Positions 1 through 8,300 of a stretch of 34,213 nucleotides of DNA are shown here, piece by piece. Where the stretch lies: assembly GCA_902802945.1 (NCBI GenBank), contig CADCOC010000037.1, positions 1-34,213 on the forward strand, read 5' to 3'. The position numbers and the translations under genes were made by a program. Below the pieces are notes generated by a model. That model had not been told where the DNA came from. It was given only the letters and a program-made list of their open reading frames with translations, and did not search any database. Source of the DNA: an uncultured bacterium (GTDB lineage: Bacteria; Verrucomicrobiota; Kiritimatiellia; RFP12; UBA1067). Numbering within the stretch: the first letter of the stretch is position 1; the number at the start of each line of letters is the position of its first letter.

Positions 1-59
1 AATGCCTTGGCAAGAGCTTCAAAGCCCTTTATGCAAATGTCATGTTCATTAATTCGCAT
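1..59 (-). CDS. partial small protein downstream of the PIN gene
   Basis: This is the first 19 codons of a gene that continues past the left edge of the window. The ATG lies inside the last codons of the PIN-domain gene (11-nt overlap, different frame), so the pair is probably translationally coupled. The visible peptide starts MRINEHDICIKGFEALAKA. A start of the form 'xxGFxALxxALG' is what I recall for small partner proteins encoded beside this PIN subfamily in other bacteria. That link is from memory and only 19 residues are visible. It could be an antitoxin or simply a conserved neighbour. Confidence 0.5.
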   Translation of the reverse strand, partial: MRINEHDICIKGFEALAKA

Positions 60-489
60 TCTGAACCTCCACCGCAAATTCAACAGGATTGGCAACCCTC
101 GTCAGGCCATGCTGACGAACCTTCTTCAATATTCCAATGTCGGTTGTCAGGAACCAGTCGCAGTCAACCGCACTCGCGCAGGCAAGATGGATTGCATCCG
201 CATTGCCAAGGCCAGCGTTCACCAACGCGGTCGCGTCGATTACAATCTCTGGCGTGATTTCAACATCAATTTTTGCCCCAGACTTCCATGCCATGATCTT
301 TACCCGTTGCATCGGAAACGGGTTGTCAAGGGCTTCCTTGTCCAACATGTCGCTCCATACGTACTCCACAACTCCAGTCCGCATGAGCTGCTGTACAAAC
401 AACTTAGCCTCGGTCTCTAGGCGCACCTTCAGCTGAGACTGATCATCGAACGGTCGGTTGTAGCAACAGTTGTCGAGATAAACCCTCAT
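49..489 (-). CDS. PIN-domain protein (VapC-like putative RNase)
   Basis: A 146-residue single-domain protein. PIN domains are Mg-dependent ribonucleases, and many are the toxin of type II toxin-antitoxin pairs. The N-terminus MRVYLDNCCYNRPFDD carries the first acidic residue (D6). Further acidic candidates are E52, D98 in GNADAIHLA and D117 in FLTTDIGI, the usual PIN pattern. The start at 489 is chosen over an upstream in-frame ATG at 600 because GGAGG sits 8 nt before it and the family fold begins at this Met. No antitoxin gene is seen upstream. The only candidate partner overlaps its 3' end (1-59). It could be a toxin or a domesticated nuclease. The fold assignment is fairly safe and the toxin role is inferred. 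Confidence 0.75.
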   Translation of the reverse strand: MRVYLDNCCYNRPFDDQSQLKVRLETEAKLFVQQLMRTGVVEYVWSDMLDKEALDNPFPMQRVKIMAWKSGAKIDVEITPEIVIDATALVNAGLGNADAIHLACASAVDCDWFLTTDIGILKKVRQHGLTRVANPVEFAVEVQNAN

Positions 490-622
490 GTCGACACCTC
501 CGCAAAAATGCGCCCAGGCACTACCCTGCCGCAGAATGCAATACCATCCCTTCGGAAGAGCGTGCGCCCTTCCGCCTTCCCGCTGCGCGGAATCTGCCAT
601 TCAAGGCGTGTCATTGGCGGTA

Positions 623-631
623 ATGATAGCA
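623..631 (-). promoter_or_regulatory. possible extended -10 for the PIN gene
   Basis: On the minus strand the site reads TGCTATCAT, close to the TGGTATAAT boxes seen elsewhere in the window. TTGCGG lies 17 nt upstream as a weak -35. The leader to the PIN start would be about 130 nt, longer than for other genes here, so the call is weak. Confidence 0.3.
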
Positions 632-898
632 CATTTAACCCGCCGCCGCAAGCAACGATTTGTGAAGTTGAAGTTTTGGGGGACGCGTAATTCACTGCAG
701 TGCCTTCCGTTGAAAGGAAACAACTTGCCTTTGGCGCGCGGGCTAACTCGCCCACGCCCATTTGCCGATCCTCAAACTGTCACGATTCTGAGTGTTCAAG
801 GTGCGCCCGCAGGACAATGTTGTTCTTGAAAGTTGTCTTGGTTGTTTCCAAGTCCCAATACGTATGGGTGAAAAACGCAGATGTCCCCGAAAGTTTGG

Positions 899-937
899 GG
901 CTCGCCCCACCTTGCGGCGGTCGCGGGGCGACCGCCC
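899..937. repeat. palindromic intergenic repeat, copy 1
   Basis: GGCTCGCCCCACCTTGCGG (899-917) is repeated exactly at 14610-14628. It is followed by a perfect 9-bp inverted repeat GGCGGTCGC/GCGACCGCC with a GGG loop (916-936). The element lies just past the prfA stop codon and could fold in the mRNA. No T-run follows on the minus strand, so it is not a standard intrinsic terminator. It resembles REP-type elements. Confidence 0.65.
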
Positions 938-958
938 TACCGCTGCGCAGAAAACGCG

Positions 959-2053
959 TTATGAATTAGACGCGGCGGTCTGGGAAAGCGCCGTGGAGAT
1001 GCGCTGGTCGGTGTCGCGCGCGCGGAGGGCGTCCAGAACGGGATCAAGCGCGCCTTCCATCACGCGATCAAGGGAGTAGAGCGTGAGGTCCACGCGGTGG
1101 TCCGTGAGTCGGTTCTGCGGAAAATTGTAGGTACGGATGCGCTCCGAGCGGTCGCCCGACCCACGCAGGGAAAGACGGTTCGCGCCCGCCTTAGCCTCCT
1201 CCTCGCGGCGCCGCTGGTCGAGAATGCGGGCCTTGAGCGTGGCGAGGCACTTTTCCTTGTTGCGCTGCTGGCTGCGTTCGTCCTGACACTGGGCCACGAG
1301 GCCCGTGGGCAGGTGCGTCATGCGGATCGCGGAGTAGGTGGTGTTCACGCCCTGGCCACCGTGTCCGCCAGCGCAGAAGATGTCGATGCGGAGGTCTTTC
1401 TCGGGGATCTCGATGTCGTCGTCCGCCTCGTCCGCCTCCGGGAACACGATCACCGTGGCGGCGGAGGTGTGGATGCGGCCCTGCGCCTCGGTCTCGGGCA
1501 CGCGCTGCACGCGGTGTCCGCCGCTCTCGAAGCGGAACGCGCCGTAGGCGCCGTCGCCCTCCACCGTGAAGAGGATTTCCTTGTAGCCGTCGAGCGACGT
1601 CTCGCTCGCGCTCATCACGTTGACCTTCCAGCCCCGCGCCTCGCAGTAGCGGGAGTACATGCGGAAGAGGTCGCCCGCGAATAGCGCGGCCTCGTCGCCT
1701 CCCGTCCCCGCGCGCACCTCGAAGACGGCGTTGCGTCCTTCCAGCGGGTCCGGCGGCAGCAGCCCTGCCAGCACGGCGCGCTCGGCGGCGGGAATCTCGC
1801 CCTTCAGACGCTCGATCTCGCTCTTCGCCTCCTCGGCGAAGTCGGGGTCTTCAAGCAGCGACTCGTTTCCCTCGATGTCATCGAGGATCTTGAAATAGCG
1901 CTTGGCCGCGGCCTCCAGTTTGCGGAGGGCGGTGTGTTCGCGCACAGTGGCGCGGTAGCGCGCTGCGTCTGATATGACTGCTGGATCGCCCATTGCCGCC
2001 TCGACGGCAACCAGACGATCCAGCACGCGCTTGATCTGGTCCTTCTCGACCAA
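959..2053 (-). CDS. prfA: peptide chain release factor 1
   Basis: A 364-residue class I release factor that reads UAA and UAG in the ribosomal A site and triggers peptidyl-tRNA hydrolysis in the cytoplasm. The catalytic GGQ is at about 232-234. The stop-codon reading tripeptide is PET at 186-188 (RVPETEAQGRIHTSA), fitting the RF1 PxT consensus rather than the RF2 SPF. RNEKC-type and FPQNRLTDHR signatures follow. The length is normal. The start is a TTG at 2053, 12 nt after the rpmE stop and preceded by CCGGGG. The next in-frame ATG would remove 21 residues that align with the family. The GGQ loop reads GGHGGQGVN rather than the common GAGGQHVN, a mild variation. It is cotranscribed with rpmE. 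Confidence 0.96.
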   Translation of the reverse strand: MVEKDQIKRVLDRLVAVEAAMGDPAVISDAARYRATVREHTALRKLEAAAKRYFKILDDIEGNESLLEDPDFAEEAKSEIERLKGEIPAAERAVLAGLLPPDPLEGRNAVFEVRAGTGGDEAALFAGDLFRMYSRYCEARGWKVNVMSASETSLDGYKEILFTVEGDGAYGAFRFESGGHRVQRVPETEAQGRIHTSAATVIVFPEADEADDDIEIPEKDLRIDIFCAGGHGGQGVNTTYSAIRMTHLPTGLVAQCQDERSQQRNKEKCLATLKARILDQRRREEEAKAGANRLSLRGSGDRSERIRTYNFPQNRLTDHRVDLTLYSLDRVMEGALDPVLDALRARDTDQRISTALSQTAASNS

Positions 2054-2065
2054 ACCAAACCCCGG

Positions 2066-2272
2066 TTACTTCGCGAACTTCGCGTAGCGCTTCTTGAACA
2101 TGTCGACGCGGCCTTCCGTATCGACCATCGTCTTCTGACCCGTGAAGTACGGGTGGCACGCGGAGCAGGTGTTCACCTGCATCTCCGGCTTCGTGGACCG
2201 GGTGTGGATGACGTTGCCGCACGCGCACGTGATCGTGGCGTCGCCATACTTGGGATGGATACCTTCTTTCAT
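2066..2272 (-). CDS. rpmE: 50S ribosomal protein L31 (zinc-binding type)
   Basis: A 68-residue large-subunit ribosomal protein. The N-terminus MKEGIHPKY and the two zinc-ribbon pairs C16-x-C18 and C36-x-x-C39 mark the C+ (zinc-binding) form of L31, which can also serve as a zinc store. The ATG at 2272 is chosen over an in-frame upstream Met because the family begins MKxxIHP and an AAGG motif precedes it. It has its own promoter (-35 TTGCAA, -10 TATAAT at 2304-2332), giving a leader of about 25 nt. prfA follows after 12 nt, the common rpmE-prfA pairing. Confidence 0.96.
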   Translation of the reverse strand: MKEGIHPKYGDATITCACGNVIHTRSTKPEMQVNTCSACHPYFTGQKTMVDTEGRVDMFKKRYAKFAK

Positions 2273-2303
2273 TGCCTTACCTTTCCAAAAAAATTGAAGT
2301 GAT

Positions 2304-2332
2304 ATTATACCGAATTCCGCCCGTACTTGCAA
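2304..2332 (-). promoter_or_regulatory. promoter of rpmE-prfA
   Basis: On the minus strand TTGCAA (2327-2332), a 17-nt spacer and TATAAT (2304-2309) form a near-consensus sigma-70 promoter. The -10 is preceded by CGG. It lies 32 nt upstream of the rpmE start. Confidence 0.8.
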
Positions 2333-2376
2333 GGGTGGAAATTCACTTTTTCAAAACTCGACACACTTTGGCGACC

Positions 2377-3414
2377 TCACACGCCTTGTCCAAACAGTGA
2401 CGGCTGCGTAAATCCGCCCGAAACTGGGGAGAGGCCGAGTCGCTCCCAGGCGAGTTTCGTGGCCACGCGCCCCTTGGGCGTGCGGTCAAGGTACCCTTCC
2501 ATGATGAGGAACGGCTCGTATGCCTCTTCAATGGTGTCCGGCTCCTCGCCCACCGAGACGGCAATCGTCGAGAGGCCCACGGGACCTCCGCCGAACTTGG
2601 CGCAGATGGTCTCAAGGATCTTGATGTCCATCTCGTCGAGACCATGTGGGTCGATTTCAAGAAGCCCGAGCGACTCCTCCGCCACCGAGCGGGTGATCAG
2701 GTTGTCCGCCTTCACCTGCGCGTAGTCGCGCACGCGACGAAGGAGGTTGTTCGCGATGCGGGGCGTCCCGCGCGCGCGCGCGGCTATTTCAAGTGCGCCT
2801 TCCGGCTCAATGCCCACGCCGAGCTTCGCAGCCGAACGCGTGACGATCTCCGCGAGTTCCTTAGGTTCGTAGAAGCTGAGACGGTTCACGAGACCGAACC
2901 GGGCGCGGAGCGGAGCGGCGATGAGGCCGATGCGCGTGGTGGCCCCCACGAGCGTGAAGCGTGGCAGCTCCAGACGCACGCTGCGGGCGTTCGGTCCCTG
3001 ATCGATCATGATGTCGATCGCGAAATCCTCCATCGCGGAGTAGAGGTATTCCTCCACAGTCTTCGCCATACGGTGGATTTCGTCGATGAACACGATGTCG
3101 CCAGCCTCCAGTGAGGTGAGCAGACCCGCGAGGTCGCCGGGTTTCGTGAGGACGGGACCGGACGTGGTTTTCACATGCACGCCCATCGCGTCGCCGAGAA
3201 TATAGGAAAGAGTGGTCTTGCCCAGACCCGGCGGCCCCGAAAAAAGCACATGGTCCAGCGTCTCGCCACGGTCCTTTGCGGCCTTCACCGCAAGTTCCAG
3301 CCGGTCGCGAATCTTCTGCTGACCCACGAACTCGCCAAACTGGCCAGGACGCAACCGGTTGTCAAACGCCGTGTTGCGCCTATTCAGTTCGTCCGATGCC
3401 CGGTCGCTCTTCAT
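2377..3414 (-). CDS. ruvB: Holliday junction branch migration ATPase RuvB
   Basis: A 345-residue AAA+ motor that forms hexameric rings with RuvA and drives Holliday junction branch migration in recombinational repair. Visible motifs are Walker [10 protein letters not shown] at 60-68, Walker B DEIH from 111, sensor 1 GATTR, sensor 2 [13 protein letters not shown] and the C-terminal winged-helix signature RTPKGRVAT. Length is normal. The start region is weak: no clear Shine-Dalgarno precedes the ATG at 3414. It sits 108 nt downstream of acpP with a hairpin between, so its expression may be reduced relative to acpP. ruvA and ruvC are not nearby. Confidence 0.97.
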   Translation of the reverse strand: MKSDRASDELNRRNTAFDNRLRPGQFGEFVGQQKIRDRLELAVKAAKDRGETLDHVLFSGPPGLGKTTLSYILGDAMGVHVKTTSGPVLTKPGDLAGLLTSLEAGDIVFIDEIHRMAKTVEEYLYSAMEDFAIDIMIDQGPNARSVRLELPRFTLVGATTRIGLIAAPLRARFGLVNRLSFYEPKELAEIVTRSAAKLGVGIEPEGALEIAARARGTPRIANNLLRRVRDYAQVKADNLITRSVAEESLGLLEIDPHGLDEMDIKILETICAKFGGGPVGLSTIAVSVGEEPDTIEEAYEPFLIMEGYLDRTPKGRVATKLAWERLGLSPVSGGFTQPSLFGQGV

Positions 3415-3462
3415 GGATCATCTGCCCGCTGAGGGTTCATATACCCTTGGATAAGGAAAACG

Positions 3463-3502
3463 AAAGGAAAGGGGCAAGCAGATAAGCCTGTCCCTTCCTT
3501 TG
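3463..3502 (-). terminator. hairpin between acpP and ruvB (possible attenuator)
   Basis: An imperfect inverted repeat AAAGGAAAGGGG/TCCCTTCCTTT lies between acpP and ruvB. On the minus strand it is followed by CGTTTTCC, a short T-rich tract. It could partly terminate the abundant acpP transcript before ruvB. Confidence 0.4.
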
Positions 3503-3522
3503 CGGAGCTTCATGCACCTGTA

Positions 3523-3789
3523 TTATTGCGCAGGAGCCGAACCGTCATCACCGTACCCCTTGCTCTTGAGGTATTCGATGATCTTGCCGACGGTAGTGAG
3601 CTTTTCGGCGTCCTCCTCTGGGATGGCTGCACCGAATTCCTCTTCAAAAGCCATGATCAGCTCGACCGAGTCAAGCGAATCCGCGCCCAGATCGTCAATG
3701 AACGACGCCTCAAGCGTCACTTGCTCGGCGTTGACGCCAAGCTGCTCAACGATAATCTCTCTTACGCGGTCTTCAAGTTTACCTGCCAT
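3523..3789 (-). CDS. acpP: acyl carrier protein
   Basis: An 88-residue acidic carrier of growing acyl chains in type II fatty acid synthesis. The phosphopantetheine attachment site is S38 in [10 protein letters not shown]. The four-helix pattern is complete, with a short C-terminal tail ending [12 protein letters not shown] lies 9 nt before the ATG. It follows fabG by 87 nt and also has its own promoter (3824-3832), which fits the high demand for ACP. ruvB lies downstream beyond a hairpin. Confidence 0.97.
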   Translation of the reverse strand: MAGKLEDRVREIIVEQLGVNAEQVTLEASFIDDLGADSLDSVELIMAFEEEFGAAIPEEDAEKLTTVGKIIEYLKSKGYGDDGSAPAQ

Positions 3790-3823
3790 TTGTTTTTTCT
3801 CCTTGGGGTTGGAAACTGGTGAA

Positions 3824-3832
3824 AGTATACCA
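3824..3832 (-). promoter_or_regulatory. extended -10 promoter of acpP
   Basis: The minus strand reads TGGTATACT, matching the extended -10 box that recurs in this window. It lies 34 nt upstream of the acpP start, inside the fabG-acpP gap. Confidence 0.6.
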
Positions 3833-3876
3833 TATCCTCCGCCGAAAGGCGAGAGGAAAAAGCGATGAAATGAAAA

Positions 3877-4641
3877 TCAGCCGATCATGCCGCCGTTGAC
3901 GGAGATGATTTGCCCCGTAATATAGGCCGCATCGGGCGAAACGAGGAAGGCCACGCAGGACGCAATATCCTCGGCCGTGCCGAAACGACGGAGCGGAATC
4001 GTGTCCATATACGCCTTTTTCACGTCATCTGGCAGCACATCCGTCATTTTTGACTGAATGAACCCTGGAGCGACCGCGTTGCAGCGGATGTTGCGGGAGC
4101 CGAGTTCCTTGGATGTCGTCTTCGTGAGGGCGATTACGCCGCCCTTCGACGCCGTGTAGTTGGCCTGTCCGGCGTTGCCCATGATTCCGACCACCGAGGC
4201 GAGGTTGATGATCGAGCCGCCCTCCTGCACGCCGTCGGCGGACTTGTTCTTCATCATCGGACGCGACACCGCGCGCGTGAAGAGGAACGTACCCTTCAGG
4301 TTGACGTTCAGCACGGCGTCCCAGTCCTCGTCGCTCATGCGCATGAGGAGGCCGTCCTTCGTGATGCCGGCGTTGTTGACGAGGATGTCTATGCGTCCGA
4401 ACTTGTCCAGTACCGCCTTCACGCATGCGTTCACCTCATCGCTCACCGCAACGTTACAGCCGAGCGCCAGCGCCTCGGAACCGGCCGCCGTCACGAGTCC
4501 GCACGTCTCCTCGCACCATTCGGGCTTGAGGTCAATGACGGCGACCTTGGCGCCGCGTTCCGCGAGTTTCTTCGCAATCTGCTGTCCGATGCCACGTCCG
4601 GCACCTGTGACAATGGCAATCTTGCCTTCAAGGTTCTTCAT
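3877..4641 (-). CDS. fabG: 3-oxoacyl-[acyl-carrier-protein] reductase
   Basis: A 254-residue NADPH-dependent short-chain dehydrogenase that reduces 3-oxoacyl-ACP in fatty acid elongation. It shows the cofactor motif TGAGRGIG (12-19), NNAG (89-92) and the catalytic set N114, S149, Y162 and K166 (NYTASKGG). The C-terminus ITGQIISVNGGMIG is typical of FabG. The ATG at 4641 is preceded by AAAGGAA. A longer in-frame Met lies upstream but adds residues not in the family. The acpP gene directly downstream supports the FabG assignment over other SDR enzymes. fabD and fabF are not in the window. Confidence 0.94.
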   Translation of the reverse strand: MKNLEGKIAIVTGAGRGIGQQIAKKLAERGAKVAVIDLKPEWCEETCGLVTAAGSEALALGCNVAVSDEVNACVKAVLDKFGRIDILVNNAGITKDGLLMRMSDEDWDAVLNVNLKGTFLFTRAVSRPMMKNKSADGVQEGGSIINLASVVGIMGNAGQANYTASKGGVIALTKTTSKELGSRNIRCNAVAPGFIQSKMTDVLPDDVKKAYMDTIPLRRFGTAEDIASCVAFLVSPDAAYITGQIISVNGGMIG

Positions 4642-4691
4642 CAAACATTCCTTTCTTTCCTTTGCACTGCCGACCCGTGGCAGTTGCGGAC

Positions 4692-4700
4692 AGTATAGCA
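4692..4700 (-). promoter_or_regulatory. extended -10 promoter of fabG
   Basis: The minus strand reads TGCTATACT, 50 nt upstream of the fabG start. It faces away from the chaperone-effector operon promoter at 4798-4807, so the interval 4642-4839 is a divergent control region. Confidence 0.55.
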
Positions 4701-4797
4701 TTTCCTGATTCACCGTGCAACGCGAGAGTCACTTTGACGCACATTCGTTGCTTTCAAGAGCAAAAAAGGTTTTGCTACTACCTTATGCGGATAAAAT

Positions 4798-4807
4798 GTG
4801 GTATAAT
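4798..4807 (+). promoter_or_regulatory. extended -10 promoter of chaperone-effector operon
   Basis: TGTGGTATAAT ends at 4807, a perfect TATAAT with a TGG extension. Transcription would begin near 4814, giving a leader of about 25 nt before the chaperone start. I see no good -35, as expected for an extended -10 promoter. Confidence 0.7.
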
Positions 4808-4839
4808 TTGTGCCCTAAGCAATAGTAGAGAGGAAAATG

Positions 4840-5319
4840 ATGTCAACGCTCGCCGATTTCAACGACTTCATCGCCGCCGTCCGCAAGGACACCGGCATAG
4901 CTTCGTTCGTACCTGATGAGTCCGGTCTCGTCAGCGTGCGGGTGGACGACACCTACAACGTAAACCTCCAGTTCGTGGAGGCCACGGGGAAGGTCCTCTG
5001 TTTCATCGAGATCACCACGCTGTCAAAGGACGCCCCCGCCGCCGTGTTCCGCGACTTGCTCGTGGGCGGCCTTTTCGGCAAGGACACGGCCGGCGGCTAC
5101 TTCGCCGTCGAACCCGAATCGGAGACGGTCGTGTACAACTACTTCTTCGACCTCGAGAAGGCCGCGGCGGACACGGAGGATTTCATCGCCACGCTCGAAA
5201 AGATCCTCCAGCTCTGCGACATCTGGTCCGAGCGCATCCGCCGCGTCCTCGCCGGCGACACCGAAAGCGCCCCCGCCGCCCCTGTCGAAATGCCGCTCCA
5301 CCACATGATCCGCGCCTAA
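4840..5319 (+). CDS. CesT/Tir-type type III secretion chaperone (putative)
   Basis: A 159-residue small acidic protein. Class I T3SS chaperones are dimers that bind the N-terminal region of an effector and hold it ready for secretion. The pattern matches the CesT family: an N-terminal helix, DESGLVSVRVDD and YNVNLQFVEATGKVLCFIEI as strands, then FRDLLVGGLFGKDTAGGYF corresponding to the 'LLxANLxGxxTGGAxLAL' signature, and a C-terminal helix ending in IWSERIRR. Two ATGs are adjacent. The second (4840) is better spaced from GAGAGG. The next gene, 69 nt downstream, encodes a very large protein, the classic chaperone-effector order. The related YbjN fold is the main alternative. No secretion apparatus genes are in the window. 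Confidence 0.72.
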   Translation: MSTLADFNDFIAAVRKDTGIASFVPDESGLVSVRVDDTYNVNLQFVEATGKVLCFIEITTLSKDAPAAVFRDLLVGGLFGKDTAGGYFAVEPESETVVYNYFFDLEKAAADTEDFIATLEKILQLCDIWSERIRRVLAGDTESAPAAPVEMPLHHMIRA

Positions 5320-5388
5320 AACGCGTGTAACTTTTCCGTCCCTGCCGCGTAATCAAGGCAGAAGAACGTTTCAGAAAGGAGAACGACC

Positions 5389-8300
5389 ATGGCACTACCC
5401 AACATCAGCCTTGCGCAGTTCAACCGCATCGCGACCGGCGACTACAACGCCGGGCAGATCGACTTCAGGGCGAAGGACGACGGCTCGACCGAGCTCGTCA
5501 AGGTCAACAACTTCGTCTGGAGGACGTCGAAGAACAACGTCGTCCTCTCCCATGAGCGCATCCTCGAGGTCAAGGAGGCGTTCCTCAACGCGCTCGAACG
5601 CGGCGGCGTGGGCCCGGAGGCCATGAGGGAGATCCGCGACAGGCTGGGCCTTCCGGCGGATCTGGATGTTTCGGCGGACGCCGACCAGCGCAATGGCATC
5701 CTCACGGCCCGGTTCCGTCCGCTCACCCGCGCGCAGGTGAGGGACATCCTCGACACGTACGCCAACGAGGGCAGGGGGTTCACCCAGGCCTCGCGAGCGG
5801 AAATCTCCTACGGCAACTGGCAGGCCGGCCAGGAGACGGCGAACATGAGCGCCAAGCACGCCCGAAGGCGCGACAACACGAACATCGCCTCGATGGCCGC
5901 CCACGAGCCCCACGGCACCGTCGGCGTCAACTTCGGCGTGACGGACGCGATCAGTCTCCTTTCGGCGTCGCGCTCCCTGGCAGAATTCGACGACGTCAGG
6001 GGCCAGCGCTGCACGGGCACGAACGCGGTGAACGAGAAGCTGAGGATGCACACCGCCATGGTCAACTCGTTCCAGGGGCTCGCCTCGCAGGCGCTCAAGC
6101 TGCTGCCCGCCGGCGTCCGCGAAACGCCCGAATTCAAGCTCGTGGGCGAGACGGTGAAGCTCGTCAAGGGCAACGACGGCAGCCTTTCCGCGATCATCGG
6201 CAAGGGCAACCTCGCGACGAAGGTCGCCCTCAAGATGGACGCCGACACGTTCGCCAAGCGGCTTCTGGGCCGCGTGGTGGCGGATGCGGAGACGCTTGGG
6301 GAGTCCGCCGCGAAGAACCTCCTCGGAATGGTGTACGACCACGACCTCGAAGGCGGCTTGGTGGCGAGCGAAAAGACCAGCCTCACGCGCCAGTTCGCCG
6401 CGCTCATCCTCGCCAACAAGTCCGGCGACCAGGTGGGGATGGACGCGCTCGTCAACGGTACCTACAACACGGGCATCCTCGTGGAGATGGCCGAGCGCGC
6501 CCTCGCCGGCGAGGACGTGGGCAACACGAAGGCGCTGCTGGACGCCTACCACGCGAAGCTCGTGAGCGACAACGCATCGCTCCCGGCGGAGATGAAGGCG
6601 ATGCTCGAGAACGTGGCGAACGTCCCGCTCGAGAAGTCGCTTGGCGGCGAGTTCATCGTCAGGGCGCCCATCGTCGGCGACATCAACCATGTCGTCCAGG
6701 CCATGCCCCAGCCCGTGCAGGCGGAGCCTCCCAGGGCGCTGAACGACATCGGCGGGCTGAACGCCGTCAAGGACTTCGTCGCGGACCTCGTGTTCTCCGA
6801 CGACACGATGGTGGGCGACGTCACGGCCAGCCGCCCCGGCGAGGCGATGCGCAAGATGCTCACGGATGACAAGAACATCGTCGTCTTCGCCGAGATCATC
6901 AAGAACCCCGACCTGATCGACACCGCCTGCGCGCATCAGATCGCGGACGCCGTCAAGGACGGCCTCGGCAAGATGGTTGACATCCTCGCCGCCGCGTTCA
7001 AGTCGTCCACAGGCAAGGAGCTCTTCGTCGCCGCCACCGAGGACGACTTCCTTGAGCAGCTCTCGCAGTTCATGAAGGACGCGAACAAGCTGCCGGGCGC
7101 GGAGCTCGCGAAGTTCGACAACCTCATCCTCGCGATGGCGAACAAGGGCTGCGAGAGCATCCAGCTCTTCATCAACGACGTCTTCAAGGTCGGCAACGCG
7201 AACGTCAACGCCCAGGGCGGCATCGTCAGCGACCCCTACAAGGGCATGTCGGCGGAGGCCATCAAGGCTCAGCTCGACGGCAAGAGCCTCAACCAGATCC
7301 TCGACACCGCCTCGAACGCCGACTCGCCCGGCCAGGTCGGCTTCTTCCGCCAGGTGATCTCGAACTACTTCACGTCGCTCGACAAGGCCGACAAGCGCTC
7401 GTGCTTCGCCGCCGCGCTGAAGTACGCGCAGACGTTCGACTTCGCCGGGCTGGAGGGAGAGGCGCGCGTCTCCGCCCAGAAGGCCGCCGTCAACAAGTTC
7501 ACCGGCGCGATCCTGAAGGGCACGAGCCCGCTTCTCCAGAAGATGATGCAGGGGCTGCCCAAGGACATCATGGGCGAATACGCGGAGGCGCTCGACGACA
7601 TGAAGTGCGCGCTCGCGCCGATCCCGCGCAAGATCGTGCAGGCGCACTTCATGCAGATGATCAACGAGTCGAAGGGCAAGGGCGACGGCAAGGAGATCGA
7701 GTCCATCGAGCTCAAGAAGTCCCTCGGCGCGGCGTCCGTCGGCGAGGCGTTCCTCTGCGCGTTCAAGATCAAGGGCGAGAAGAATCCAAAGGAGTTCGTC
7801 GTCAAGATCATGCGCCACGACGCGGAGCGCCGCGTCAAGAAAGAGGCGGAGATCTTCACCGCCGCCGCGGAGAAGATCGGGCCCGGCATGGCCAAGACGT
7901 GGGAAGGGCAGCTCAACCAGTACATGACCGAGTTCGACTTCCAAAACGAGGTCGACAACGCGAAGGAGGGCGTGAAGCTCTACGACGTCTGCGGCACGAA
8001 AGGCACGGAAAAGCACCCGCTCATCGCAGTCGCGCCCCACCTGAAGTCCATGCACGTCTCGGACATCGTCGCGCCGAAGAAGGACGTGATGGTCGCGGAG
8101 GTCGCCGGCGGCGACCCGGTGGACAAGTACTTCAAGGGCAAGATCGGCGAGATCCGCAAAGCGGCGTCCGTGGTGTTCGAGCAGAACCCGGCGACCGGCC
8201 GCGTCAAGTGGGTGGACGGCCCGATCGACCCCAAGACCAACAAGCCGAAACCGGTGCCCATCCTCAAGAATGACGTCCCCACCGGCGCAATAACCAACGT

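Larger units (their letters stand above)
490..958. other. gene-free interval with palindromic repeats
   Basis: No convincing coding sequence lies here. The short open frames have no start signals and read like translated repeats. The right half holds palindromes GGGGC/GCCCC (897-908) and GGCGGTCGC/GCGACCGCC (916-936). A weak minus-strand promoter candidate, TGCTATCAT at 623-631, could serve the PIN gene. Confidence 0.6.

Noticed and set aside
486..761. 91-aa minus-strand open frame upstream of the PIN gene as an antitoxin
   Set aside because: No ribosome site and no antitoxin-like pattern. It overlaps the PIN ribosome site and reads like translated repeat.
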